Shown: piece by piece, positions 54,176-63,743 of the stretch
Numbering within the stretch: the first letter of the stretch is position 1
Layout of the letters: the number at the start of each line of letters is the position of its first letter
Assembly (NCBI RefSeq): GCF_902459705.1
Contig: NZ_CABPRU010000012.1
Location: forward strand, 1-64,000
Origin: Pandoraea terrigena
GTDB taxonomy: Bacteria; Pseudomonadota; Gammaproteobacteria; Burkholderiales; Burkholderiaceae
DNA length: 64,000 nucleotides
Reading direction: 5' to 3'
The notes under the pieces: model-generated
What the model was told of the DNA's origin: nothing
The model's database searches: none
Seen by the model: the letters and a program-made list of their open reading frames with translations, nothing else
Made by a program: the position numbers and the translations under genes

Positions 54176-54643
54176 CTACAGTGAATAGCGGAACGACTTC
54201 ACATAGCCGCTCCCCTTGACCGCCTTGTTTGCGCCCGAGGTGGTCAACGGCACGACGACCTCGGATGGGTACTCGTTCATGTCCTCGACCGCAGTGTCGA
54301 TGTGAACCTCATATCCGGCGTCGAGCAGCGTGTCGGACAGATCCAGCGTCGCACGCAGCGTCTTGCCTGCGCCGACGCTGGCGCCCGTAATGCCGTCCAC
54401 CTTTGCGGTGCCGCCGGTGGCGCGATACCAGTCGCGCAGGTGTCGGTAGTACTTGGCTTTGCGCCCCGCCACCCACAGCGTGCCCTGATACCGTCCGGTG
54501 CGATCGGTGACATACATGGCAACGTAAGCGCCATCTCCCCCATAGTTCGACAGTTGCGTTTCGAACGAAACCTGACGCGCGGATGCAAGTGAAGGCGCAG
54601 CAAGCGCACCGGCAAGCACGGCGATCGGGAATGCGTGTTTCAT
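54176..54643 (-). CDS. DUF2271 protein, predicted flavinylated periplasmic carrier
   Basis: 155 residues with a Sec signal (MKHAFPIAVLAGALAAPSLASA) so the mature protein is periplasmic; no lipobox. The fold-defining region starts QVSFETQLSNYGGDGAYVAMYV. Residues 83-89 read DGITGAS, which fits the ApbE acceptor pattern Asp-x-x-(Ser/Thr)-Gly-Ala-(Thr/Ser); Ser89 would be the FMN attachment residue. DUF2271 proteins recur next to apbE and PepSY genes, so a covalently bound FMN and an electron-relay role are likely. ATG 54643 is backed by AGGAG. Gene order places it between the small PepSY protein and the membrane flavoreductase. Confidence 0.82.
   Translation of the reverse strand: MKHAFPIAVLAGALAAPSLASARQVSFETQLSNYGGDGAYVAMYVTDRTGRYQGTLWVAGRKAKYYRHLRDWYRATGGTAKVDGITGASVGAGKTLRATLDLSDTLLDAGYEVHIDTAVEDMNEYPSEVVVPLTTSGANKAVKGSGYVKSFRYSL
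54377..54397 (-). other. Codons of the predicted flavinylation motif in the DUF2271 protein
   Basis: These seven codons encode DGITGAS (residues 83-89). In NqrB/NqrC and FMN-binding-domain proteins ApbE attaches FMN by a phosphoester bond to the final Thr/Ser of such a motif. Confidence 0.6.
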
Positions 54644-54755
54644 CTGGATTCTCCTGATTTGGGCAAAAGGGGGGCATCGCACCCATCGCATTGGCCTGCC
54701 GCTGCTTCAGCAGGGCCAACGCCGATGAGGTACGCGGTGCGTCGGCAATAAAGGG

Positions 54756-55172
54756 TCAGCGGATCTGGACCTGGGGCTTCGTGCCGGGCTTCAGCAAACC
54801 TTCGGGGGGTGCGTCAGCCGGTGGCTTGCCAGAATTCGCATCCGGCAGGCGTCCGCGTGCTCCGTCGTGGTCGTCGTCTTCACGCTTCGTGCGGACGACA
54901 TCAAGGGTGACGGGATCAAGTTTCGCCTTGAAACGCCGGCCATCGGCATCACGCCCCTTGACCTCGTAGCAACCGTCGTCGATCCTGAGCCTGTCGATCT
55001 GCCACCCCTTTTGCTGCGCCATCGTCCGGACGGCGTCACGCGGCTTCCAGGCGTTGACCGGCGCCTCGCAATCGTCGCTGTCGCGTGCCTGTGCGGAATG
55101 GTGGATGCCGACGGCGCCGACAAACGCAAACATCGTGAGCACCAGGCCTCTGGCGATTCGCAACTGTTTCAT
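54756..55172 (-). CDS. Small periplasmic PepSY-domain protein
   Basis: 138 residues with a signal peptide (about 1-29, cleavage after SAQA). One PepSY domain covers about 35-95 (VRTMAQQKGWQIDRLRIDDGCYEVKG), containing a Cys pair (Cys35 and Cys68) that could form a disulfide. Behind it is a strongly acidic REDDDHDG stretch and a Pro/Gly-rich tail. It is first in the minus-strand module and divergent from the response-regulator gene. GGGAG spaced nine bases from ATG 55172 favours that start over ATG 55181. Small PepSY proteins of this type are often linked to two-component sensors or membrane reductases; exact role unknown. Confidence 0.8.
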   Translation of the reverse strand: MKQLRIARGLVLTMFAFVGAVGIHHSAQARDSDDCEAPVNAWKPRDAVRTMAQQKGWQIDRLRIDDGCYEVKGRDADGRRFKAKLDPVTLDVVRTKREDDDHDGARGRLPDANSGKPPADAPPEGLLKPGTKPQVQIR

Positions 55173-55274
55173 GACTAACATCTCCCGTTCGCATCCTTGG
55201 ACTCCACAATGCACCCGAAACCTGAAGCCAAGCTTGCGGACACAGAAAATTTTCGTCATGTTCGCGACAGGTTA

Positions 55275-55291
55275 GCGTGGCAAAGTCACGC
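55275..55291. promoter_or_regulatory. Inverted repeat in the divergent promoter of the redox module
   Basis: GCGTG-N7-CACGC lies 25 bases before the response-regulator start, in the 143-bp gap to the divergent PepSY operon. It is a candidate operator for the regulator; no family consensus is matched, so confidence is low. Confidence 0.3.
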
Positions 55292-55315
55292 GAGACACCC
55301 ATCAGGGAGATCTTA

Positions 55316-55975
55316 ATGAGAGTCCTTCTCATCGAGGATGAGCCTTGGCTCGGGGAGGCCGTTCGCGACCAGATCGAGAAAGACGGACATCCGACCGACT
55401 TCGTCACCACCCTCGCCGAGGCACGCCGACACCTTGCGGCCGCCAACTACGACCTGCTCCTGCTCGATCTGCTGCTTCCCGACGGTAGGGGACTCGACTT
55501 CCTGCGACAGCTTCGCACGAGTGGATCCACCGTGCCCGTCATCATCCTGACAGCGCTCGATCAGGTGTCGAACCGTATCGCCGGTCTGAACGCCGGCGCG
55601 GATGACTATCTCGTCAAGCCGTTCGACCTGTCCGAGCTTTCCGCGCGAGTGAGCGCGGTGTCGCGCCGGTATTCGGGCAATCCGAATCCCCTGGTCAAGC
55701 TCGGCGAACTGCGTATCGATACGGCAGGGCGCAGCGTGATGCGCGATGCCGCGCGCATCGACCTGACGGCCAGTGAGTGGGCGCTCCTCGAAGCCCTGAT
55801 CCAGCATCCGGGGATGATCGTATCAAGGAGCCGGCTGGAGGATCGCCTTTATTCCTTCAACGAGGAAATTGGCAGCAACGCCATCGAGGTACATATGAGC
55901 CGGCTGCGCAAGAAGCTTGGTGCCGATGTCATCGAGACCTTGCGTGGGCTCGGCTATCGGCTGAAACTGGACTGA
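55316..55975 (+). CDS. OmpR-family response regulator (QseB/PmrA-like)
   Basis: 219 residues. Receiver domain with acidic Glu7-Asp8, phosphorylation site Asp51 (LLLLDLLLPDG), Thr and Lys in ILTALDQ and LVKPFDLSEL; trans_reg_C winged helix about 125-217 ending ETLRGLGYRLKLD. ATG 55316 (MRVLLIEDE) is the family start with GGGAGA eight bases upstream. The kinase gene starts two bases after its stop. Divergence from the PepSY/DUF2271/flavoreductase/ApbE operon suggests it controls that operon. Confidence 0.9.
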   Translation: MRVLLIEDEPWLGEAVRDQIEKDGHPTDFVTTLAEARRHLAAANYDLLLLDLLLPDGRGLDFLRQLRTSGSTVPVIILTALDQVSNRIAGLNAGADDYLVKPFDLSELSARVSAVSRRYSGNPNPLVKLGELRIDTAGRSVMRDAARIDLTASEWALLEALIQHPGMIVSRSRLEDRLYSFNEEIGSNAIEVHMSRLRKKLGADVIETLRGLGYRLKLD

Positions 55976-55977
55976 CC

Positions 55978-57360
55978 ATGCTGCGCAGCCTACAAAGTCG
56001 ATTCGCGGCAGCACTGGTGGCAGGGCTCGCCGTACTGTCGCTCGCGGCTGCGGCCGCTTCATTCTTCGTGCTGCGCCACGAAGTCGATCAGATGTCGGAC
56101 AGTGCGTTGCAGGAAACGGCGCAGCGCCTGTTGCCGCTCGCCATCATGGATATCGTCGGGCGCGACGCGAATGGCGATGACGATGGCGATGGCGATGGCA
56201 GCCGCCGTATCGCAGCCGTGCGCCCGCACGACGAATTGTTGACCTACGCGGTTCGCGATGACAGCGGCAAGCTCCTGCTGCGATCGCACGATGCCGATAT
56301 CGCCATCTTCCCGCCAGACCTGAAAGCGGGTTTCACTTCCACGGCGTCGCACCGGATTTACGCCGAACCGGGCTTGCAGGGCACGATCTCCCTGATGATC
56401 GCCGAGCCGCTCGCCACGCGCCGGCATGCGGTGATTGAAGCCGCGCTCGCGGTCGCCAGGGTCCTTATCCTGTTTCTGCCCGTCGGCCTGTGTGGCATCT
56501 GGCTGATTGTCCGCACCGGGCTACGGCCAATCCGGCGCTTCTGCGACAGCATCGCTGCACGTGGCCAGAACGACCTGACGCCGCTCGAAAAGAAGGAACT
56601 GCCGACGGAGGTCGCTCCGGTCGCCGATGCAGTCAATGACCTGATGGCCCGCCTGGACCGCGCGCTGGCTGCGGAGCGCAGCTTCACTGCCAACAGCGCG
56701 CACGAGTTGCGCACGCCAATTGCCGCAGCCCTCGCGCAGACGCAGCGCCTCATGGCCGAAATGCCTTCCGCCGCCACGCGGGAACGCGTGCGGAATGTCG
56801 AGAGAGCGCTGCACACCTTGTCGCGGGTCAGCGAAAGGCTCATGCAACTCGCGAAGGCCGAAAATGGACGCGTGCTCGGAGACGCGCCGCAGGATCTACG
56901 CCCGGTACTGGAGCTTGTCGTCGAGGATTTTCGGCGCGTTGCATCTGCGAAGCCGATCCAGCTCGACGTGCCCGACCAGCCCGTGTCGTCGTGGATCGAC
57001 GCGGACGCATTCGCCATCGTCGTGCGCAATCTGGTTGAGAATGCGCTCAAGCACGGTGCGCCCGGGAAACCGGTGGAGATTGTGCTGTCGGTCACCGGTA
57101 CGCTCAGTGTCAGGAATCAAGGACCAGTGATGCCGAACGATGAACTTGAGCGTCTGACGAAGCCGTTCGAGCGCGGCGCGACGATCGCCACAGGCAGCGG
57201 GCTGGGTCTGGCGATCGTCGAAGCGATTGTCCACGGCGCGGGTTCGGTCCTTACGCTGCGCTCACCGGTTCCGGGCTGGCAGGACGGCCTGCAGGTGAGC
57301 ATCGATGGTTTGCCGCTTGCGTCCGCGAGGCCGATGCGCGAGACCACCGGTCCAGCGTGA
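55978..57360 (+). CDS. Sensor histidine kinase with an Asp-rich periplasmic loop
   Basis: 460 residues. TM1 about 9-32, periplasmic sensor about 33-155, TM2 about 157-178, then linker, HisKA with His242 (SFTANSAHELRTPIAAALAQ), N-box VRNLVENALKHG, and GSGLGLAIVEAIVH. The ATPase domain is slightly shortened: the usual DxGxG loop is replaced by VRNQGPVMP, with Asn-Gln-Gly rather than Asp-x-Gly, which is a deviation in an ATP-binding motif. The periplasmic loop holds DANGDDDGDGDG (63-74), resembling a calcium-binding loop and suited to metal sensing. Co-transcribed with the regulator before it. Confidence 0.87.
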   Translation: MLRSLQSRFAAALVAGLAVLSLAAAAASFFVLRHEVDQMSDSALQETAQRLLPLAIMDIVGRDANGDDDGDGDGSRRIAAVRPHDELLTYAVRDDSGKLLLRSHDADIAIFPPDLKAGFTSTASHRIYAEPGLQGTISLMIAEPLATRRHAVIEAALAVARVLILFLPVGLCGIWLIVRTGLRPIRRFCDSIAARGQNDLTPLEKKELPTEVAPVADAVNDLMARLDRALAAERSFTANSAHELRTPIAAALAQTQRLMAEMPSAATRERVRNVERALHTLSRVSERLMQLAKAENGRVLGDAPQDLRPVLELVVEDFRRVASAKPIQLDVPDQPVSSWIDADAFAIVVRNLVENALKHGAPGKPVEIVLSVTGTLSVRNQGPVMPNDELERLTKPFERGATIATGSGLGLAIVEAIVHGAGSVLTLRSPVPGWQDGLQVSIDGLPLASARPMRETTGPA

Positions 57361-57448
57361 TCCGTTGGGATGGTGTGACGCGAGACAACCCGGATTCCAC
57401 TGAACGATACCGGGATCGATGCGAAGGAATGGCCAACCTTCACCGGAA

Positions 57449-58282
57449 TCAGCGCTTGAACCCCGCGGCGCCGATCACTCGTGCCTCCGGCCCCGTCAGC
57501 GAATAGACGATCCCCGCGTTGTTCGCCGCCGCGCCCCTGAGCACGCCCTGCGTCGAAAACGTGCAGGCATTGCCCGCGCACGCGCCACCATTCACGTTCT
57601 GCGTCATGGTGCTGAACGTCCCCCGCGCGCCATCCGGACCGATTCGACAGATCGAACGCCACATTGTGATCGGACACACTCCCCGACGTCCATCGCCCCC
57701 ACCCGAGGTCGTCAAGTTTGCCAACCTTAACTGCCGTCAATTTCGAGTTCGCGGCGAACGGCATGGTCGATCCCGTGAAGTTCGTGAGCCAGTGCAGCCC
57801 GTTGAACCTCGCCGTTCCCGAGCCAAGATTGCCAAGACCGTCCGGGCCCCAGTTCATCAGGTAATAGCCAGAGCCACTTGCCGGCACGCCCGCCGGCGCA
57901 TTGATCGCGTTCAGATAAGCCTGAATGACCGGACGCACACCTGCCGGCACATCGCCGGCGACCAAGCTTTCGAATTCGCGTCGCGCGTTCTAGCGTTGCC
58001 CCAACAGGAAATAGGTCCTGGCAAGCTCGAGAGGCGTGGGGCCATCGTCGGCACGCGCTGCGGCACCGCGTTTCAACGCACATTCGGCAACATCGAGATG
58101 ACGGGTATCCGCAGCGGCGATGCCAGCGGATAGCCATACTCCGAATCCCCGGCCAGACGGCCCTCCAGCGGAACGAGTGCCGCATAGGCCGCGTCGGGCG
58201 ACTTCGTTCGCATCAATGCGCGCGCCCACCGCATTCGCTCAAGGTCCACCTGCTGAATCCAACTTCGGCGCACTTTTTTCAT
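57449..58282 (-). pseudogene. Broken Slam-like TPR / surface-protein gene remnant
   Basis: Reading 5' to 3' on the minus strand, 58282 to about 57890 encodes a helical TPR stretch (RWARALMRTKSPDAAYAAL, then PTPLELARTYFLLGQ, VRPVIQAYLNAI) resembling the N-terminal domain of Slam outer-membrane translocators. The frame shifts once near 58120 and hits a TAG at 57990-57992. From about 57880 the code changes to Gly/Asn/Ser-rich beta-type sequence (GLHWLTNFTG, DDLGWGRWTSG), shifts frame again near 57650 and ends with YSLTGPEARVIGAAGFKR, like the last strands of TbpB-type Slam substrates or FecR-domain secreted proteins. The product is not functional. Family calls are tentative. Confidence 0.5.
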
Positions 58283-58299
58283 AGATTTTTTCTATGAAA
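58277..58299. promoter_or_regulatory. Perfect AT-rich inverted repeat upstream of icd
   Basis: TTTCATAGA-TTTTT-TCTATGAAA is a perfect 9-bp inverted repeat 273 bases before the isocitrate dehydrogenase start and at the very 5' end of the remnant gene. It may be an operator or a weak terminator; T-rich loop and arms allow either. Confidence 0.4.
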
Positions 58300-58571
58300 C
58301 TGAAAAATTCATCAACATTTATCCTCCCACCGCCCCCCCTCCACGCACCGCGTTACCCAAGCTGCACCCCACGTTGCGGGGTTTTGCACGAAGTTATGAG
58401 GCCTACAGTGCCAGTCTTATATAAGACCAAGGCATTCACATTACGAAAAGGCATTTCAGTTTTGCCCCCGACCCGTGTCACAATCGGAAAAATTCGTCAT
58501 GGCTAGCGGACTGTTACCCCAGTCGGCGGCGTTCCCCCACCTTTCCCTGATTCTTGAATCCGAGACCAGCG

Positions 58572-60812
<2,241 letters not shown>

Positions 60813-60840
60813 TGAAGACGTAGCGCCGCAGGTCGAACGA

Positions 60841-60864
60841 CGGGCGATCGTCAACGATCGCCCG
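60841..60864. terminator. GC-rich hairpin after icd
   Basis: CGGGCGATCG-TCAA-CGATCGCCCG is a perfect 10-bp stem with a tetraloop 29 bases after the icd stop. It has no T tract and precedes the intrinsic terminator at 60880. Confidence 0.5.
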
Positions 60865-60879
60865 GTAGTCCTGACAAAG

Positions 60880-60903
60880 AAGCTGGCTGAGGCCAGCTTT
60901 TTT
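60880..60903 (+). terminator. Rho-independent terminator of icd
   Basis: AAGCTGGC pairs with GCCAGCTT around a four-base loop and runs into TTTTTT. It ends the icd transcript ahead of the converging tetR gene. Confidence 0.85.
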
Positions 60904-60949
60904 GTTGCCTTCTTCAAAACAGGGCAGCGCTGCGCGGCCGCCTGTGGCC

Positions 60950-61600
60950 CTAGCCGTCCGCGCGCAGCAGCCCCCAGCACAACCGGTAAAGCTCGTCCTC
61001 GAATTCTGGGGTGCCAAGCAGGGGGGAATCTTCAAGCGCAGCCGAGCGCAGCGTGCCCATGACGGCGCGTGTGAGCACGAAGACGGTGGCGGCGGTGGGC
61101 GGACGCATTTCGGGCGCGTCACGTCGCGACATGGCGATGGCGATATGTTCGGCCGCCTCACGCATGGCTTGCATGATGTTCTCGTGGTGATCGAGCTGCC
61201 ACGCCATCTTGATGAGAGAACGTTTCACGCGCCCACCTGCGCCAAAGGCCTCGATCAGCACCCGCAGCCGCTCGCGAATCACACGTTCGGGGTCGGCGCC
61301 CTCTTCCGCCGCACGTGCGATGCGTTCGTTGAGTTCGTCCATCACCCGGCGCCGCTCGCGCGCAATCATCGCCAGCAGAATCGCTTCTTTGGTCGGGAAG
61401 TACTGGTACAGGGTACCAATGGAGAAGCCGGCCTTGCGGGCGATGCGATTGGTCGTGAGTGCGGCTTCGCCTTCTTCGTCGAGAACCTGAGCGGTGGCTT
61501 CGAAAATGGTCTCTACGGTGTGCTGAGCGCGCGCCTGCATTGGCCGCTTTCGCATGGCGGACGAGGCGTTCTGGGGCGCGGGTGGCTTGGGTGTGACCAT
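60950..61600 (-). CDS. TetR-family transcriptional regulator
   Basis: 216 residues. The helix-turn-helix lies at about 27-73: TVETIFEATAQVLDEEGEAALTTNRIARKAGFSIGTLYQYF is the standard TetR N-terminal domain layout; the rest is a divergent ligand-binding domain with an AefR-like region (AAEHIAIAMSRRDAPEMRP). ATG 61600 is taken because an upstream 45-codon extension has no family match. It diverges from the predicted metal-dependent hydrolase gene with a 158-bp gap holding a candidate operator, so it probably represses that gene and itself. Confidence 0.88.
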   Translation of the reverse strand: MVTPKPPAPQNASSAMRKRPMQARAQHTVETIFEATAQVLDEEGEAALTTNRIARKAGFSIGTLYQYFPTKEAILLAMIARERRRVMDELNERIARAAEEGADPERVIRERLRVLIEAFGAGGRVKRSLIKMAWQLDHHENIMQAMREAAEHIAIAMSRRDAPEMRPPTAATVFVLTRAVMGTLRSAALEDSPLLGTPEFEDELYRLCWGLLRADG

Positions 61601-61650
61601 ATCGAAAAACCTGAGCGGGAAGCGAGTTGCGGCAAGACGCCGGAAAAATG

Positions 61651-61667
61651 AATAATGCTCACATTCG
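61651..61667. promoter_or_regulatory. Candidate TetR operator
   Basis: GAAT-N9-ATTC within GAATAATGCTCACATTC lies in the divergent gap, 51 bases before tetR and 92 before the hydrolase gene. Outer arms are symmetric and the centre only partly so. Confidence 0.35.
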
Positions 61668-61758
61668 CTGCGAAGTTCAAGAGACGGCGATGAAAAAGCG
61701 CCTTCTGAGCCACCTCGGCGCCGCGAATCCCTCAATATCGCCGCAGAGGCAAGACACC

Positions 61759-62598
61759 ATGAGCCATGACCTTTCTGCCCTGACCGTACGTAAGTTGACT
61801 GTTGATCTGGCCGGTGGCTTCGCGCGGCATTGGCATAGCGGCGATGCTTACCGCACCATGTATTACAACGCGCTGTCGATGAGCTTTCCGGTGGGAGAGC
61901 AGTCGTTCATCGATTCGGTACGCGACACAATGGATCGTTTGCCCGCCGACGTGCGCTATGACACACTGCGTGCCGACATCGCCCAGTTCATCGGTCAGGA
62001 AGCGACGCATCGTCACCTGCACGGTCAGTACAACGCACAGTTGGCGAAACAGGGACTGGTGAATCACTGGGAGAACTGGGCGACAGCGCGCATCCAGTGG
62101 GCTCGCCGCCGCAAGCTTTCGCCGATGTACATGCTGGCCGTGACGGCTGCATACGAGCACTGCACCGCCGTATTTGGGGATGGGGCCCTTCGTTACGACC
62201 GCTGGCTCGCGAAGGCCGAACCGAAAATGCGCCTGATGTGGCGCTGGCACGCGGCTGAGGAAACCGAGCACAAGGCGGTGGCGTTCGACCTCTATCGCGC
62301 ACTCGGCGGCAGCGAGCGCCAACGCGTTCTCACCTATCTCTACGTGCTGTTCATGTTTGCGCTTGAGAGTCACGCGCAGACGATCAATAACCTCTGGCAC
62401 GACGGCACACTCTTCAAACCCCGCACCTGGTGGGGATTCGCCACGATGTTCTTCGGACGCGATGGCGTCGTCTGGCGCAGCACCGGGCCAATGCTCAAGT
62501 ACCTTCTGCCCTCGTTTCATCCGAACCGTCACGGCGATCCGGCGCTCGCCGAAAGATGGCTTGCGGCGCATCACGACAAGTGGCGGGCGGTTCGCTGA
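61759..62598 (+). CDS. Predicted metal-dependent hydrolase (PF10118 family)
   Basis: 279 residues from ATG 61759. All-helical protein with repeated metal-ligand-like pairs: FIGQEATHRHLHGQYN, AAYEHCTAVFGDG and WHAAEETEHKAVAFDLY, the pattern of this family (related to ferritin-like di-iron carriers). Family members are annotated as predicted metal-dependent hydrolases, often beside TetR regulators; true chemistry is not established. Alternative starts at 61690 (MKKRLLSHL) and 61627 cannot be ruled out; the chosen one has GAGG ten bases upstream. Divergent from tetR. Confidence 0.8.
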   Translation: MSHDLSALTVRKLTVDLAGGFARHWHSGDAYRTMYYNALSMSFPVGEQSFIDSVRDTMDRLPADVRYDTLRADIAQFIGQEATHRHLHGQYNAQLAKQGLVNHWENWATARIQWARRRKLSPMYMLAVTAAYEHCTAVFGDGALRYDRWLAKAEPKMRLMWRWHAAEETEHKAVAFDLYRALGGSERQRVLTYLYVLFMFALESHAQTINNLWHDGTLFKPRTWWGFATMFFGRDGVVWRSTGPMLKYLLPSFHPNRHGDPALAERWLAAHHDKWRAVR

Positions 62599-62635
62599 CT
62601 TTCGCTCGATTCTCCTGTTTGTTTCCTGCTGCTGG

Positions 62636-62896
62636 GGGCCTACCCCTCGCTAATCTCTACGGTCGGACGCCGGGCCGGCACCCGTTTTCGTCGCTCCACG
62701 AAATTCGCTTTGGAAAACGGGTACCGGCCCGACGTCTCGAAACGCGCCCACTCATCGTTGCAACCTCCCCCACTCCCCACCTCACCGTACTCCCGCGCAT
62801 CATCGTCACGATGACACCGTCTTCTCTTGCGCCCAGGCTCTCGCCGACCGTCCCCACGTGCTTCGCATCTGCTGGTGACGATCGGCGAGAGCCTCG
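62636..62896 (+). repeat. Left arm of a 261-bp inverted repeat
   Basis: This arm starts at GGGCCTACCCC and runs to GGCGAGAGCCTCG. Its reverse complement, with scattered changes and few or no length differences, is found at 63250-63510. The most conserved part is the first 110 bases, which contain an internal palindrome. No open frame with coding character covers it. Confidence 0.8.
62671..62731. repeat. Internal palindrome of the left arm
   Basis: Two 19-bp arms, CGGGCCGGCACCCGTTTTC (62671-62689) and its reverse complement with one mismatch (62713-62731), flank a 23-bp centre. The transcript would fold into a long stem-loop, like REP/BIME-type elements. Confidence 0.8.
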
Positions 62897-62904
62897 TCAT
62901 CCCC

Positions 62905-63188
62905 CAAGCACTTCCCCACGCCCGGTATCGCAACGTCATCGTGAAATGGTTCTCGCTCTACGCGGACGCGTTCCGACACGCTTCGCCACGCCCCGGCATC
63001 GCGATGTCGTCGCGAACCGTTTCAGGCTCTGGTAGAACGCATTGCGAAGCGCTTCGCCACGCCCGGCATCGTGATGTCGTCGTAACGTGTTTCTCGCCTT
63101 GATTAGGCCCATTCCGAAACACCTGGTCGAGCCTGGCGTCGTGGCGTGGTAGCGAAACGCTTCAGGTCCGGGGTAGTCCCATTGTGTT
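62905..63188 (+). repeat. Four tandem ~70-bp degenerate repeat units
   Basis: The anchor CCACGCCCGG(T/C)ATCG begins at 62916, 62986 (one extra C), 63057 and, more diverged, 63127, giving a period of 70-71 bp. Each anchor is followed by a (C)GATGTCGTCG-like segment and a variable half with TTTC. The array sits exactly between the two inverted arms. Function unknown. Confidence 0.65.
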
Positions 63189-63249
63189 GCAGCGTCGTCG
63201 GCAGCCATGGCCTATGTGGACTGGGCGGCGAGAGGTACTGATGAGATGT

Positions 63250-63510
63250 CGAGGGTCTCGCCGTCCGTCACCAGCAGATGCGCAGCACGTGGGGACGGGC
63301 GGCGAGACCCTGGGCGCATGAAGAGGCGGTGTCATCGTGACGGAGAGATTGGCGATTGTGGCGGGGTGGGTGCTTGGGGAGGTTGCGACGATGGGGGGGA
63401 GTGTTTCGAGACGTCGGGCCGGTACCCGTTTTCCAAAGCGAATTTCGTGGAGCGACGAAAACGGGTGCCGGCCCGGCGTCCGACCGCAGAGGTTGGCGCG
63501 GGGTAGGCCC
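63250..63510 (-). repeat. Right arm of the 261-bp inverted repeat
   Basis: Reverse-complement counterpart of 62636-62896. It runs from CGAGGGTCTCGCC to GGTAGGCCC. Identity is highest around the internal palindrome and falls toward the array side. Confidence 0.8.
63415..63475. repeat. Internal palindrome of the right arm
   Basis: CGGGCCGGTACCCGTTTTC (63415-63433) and its one-mismatch reverse complement (63457-63475). The mismatch is the mirror of the one in the left copy, as expected for the same element in inverse orientation. Confidence 0.8.
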
Positions 63511-63743
63511 GGTATCCGCGTACGCCCCAAAGATGTGCCCCAAACAACGGAATACCGAGTATCAACGCCGAGTGATATGCCACAAGCGGCATCTTGATAA
63601 TAATGATCACGCCTCAAAGCAGCACCGAGACCCGCGCAACGTGAAGTCAGTGTGTCAATGACTCAGGCGTGCCCCCTTGCACCGTTCGGTGAGAAGCGAA
63701 GTTCAGAGGCACGCACAAATCAAAACGAGACGGAGACACAGAC

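Noticed and set aside
62905-63188. CRISPR array
   Set aside because: The 70-71 bp period has degenerate units without a constant repeat/unique spacer split, no palindromic short repeat, and no cas gene is in the window.
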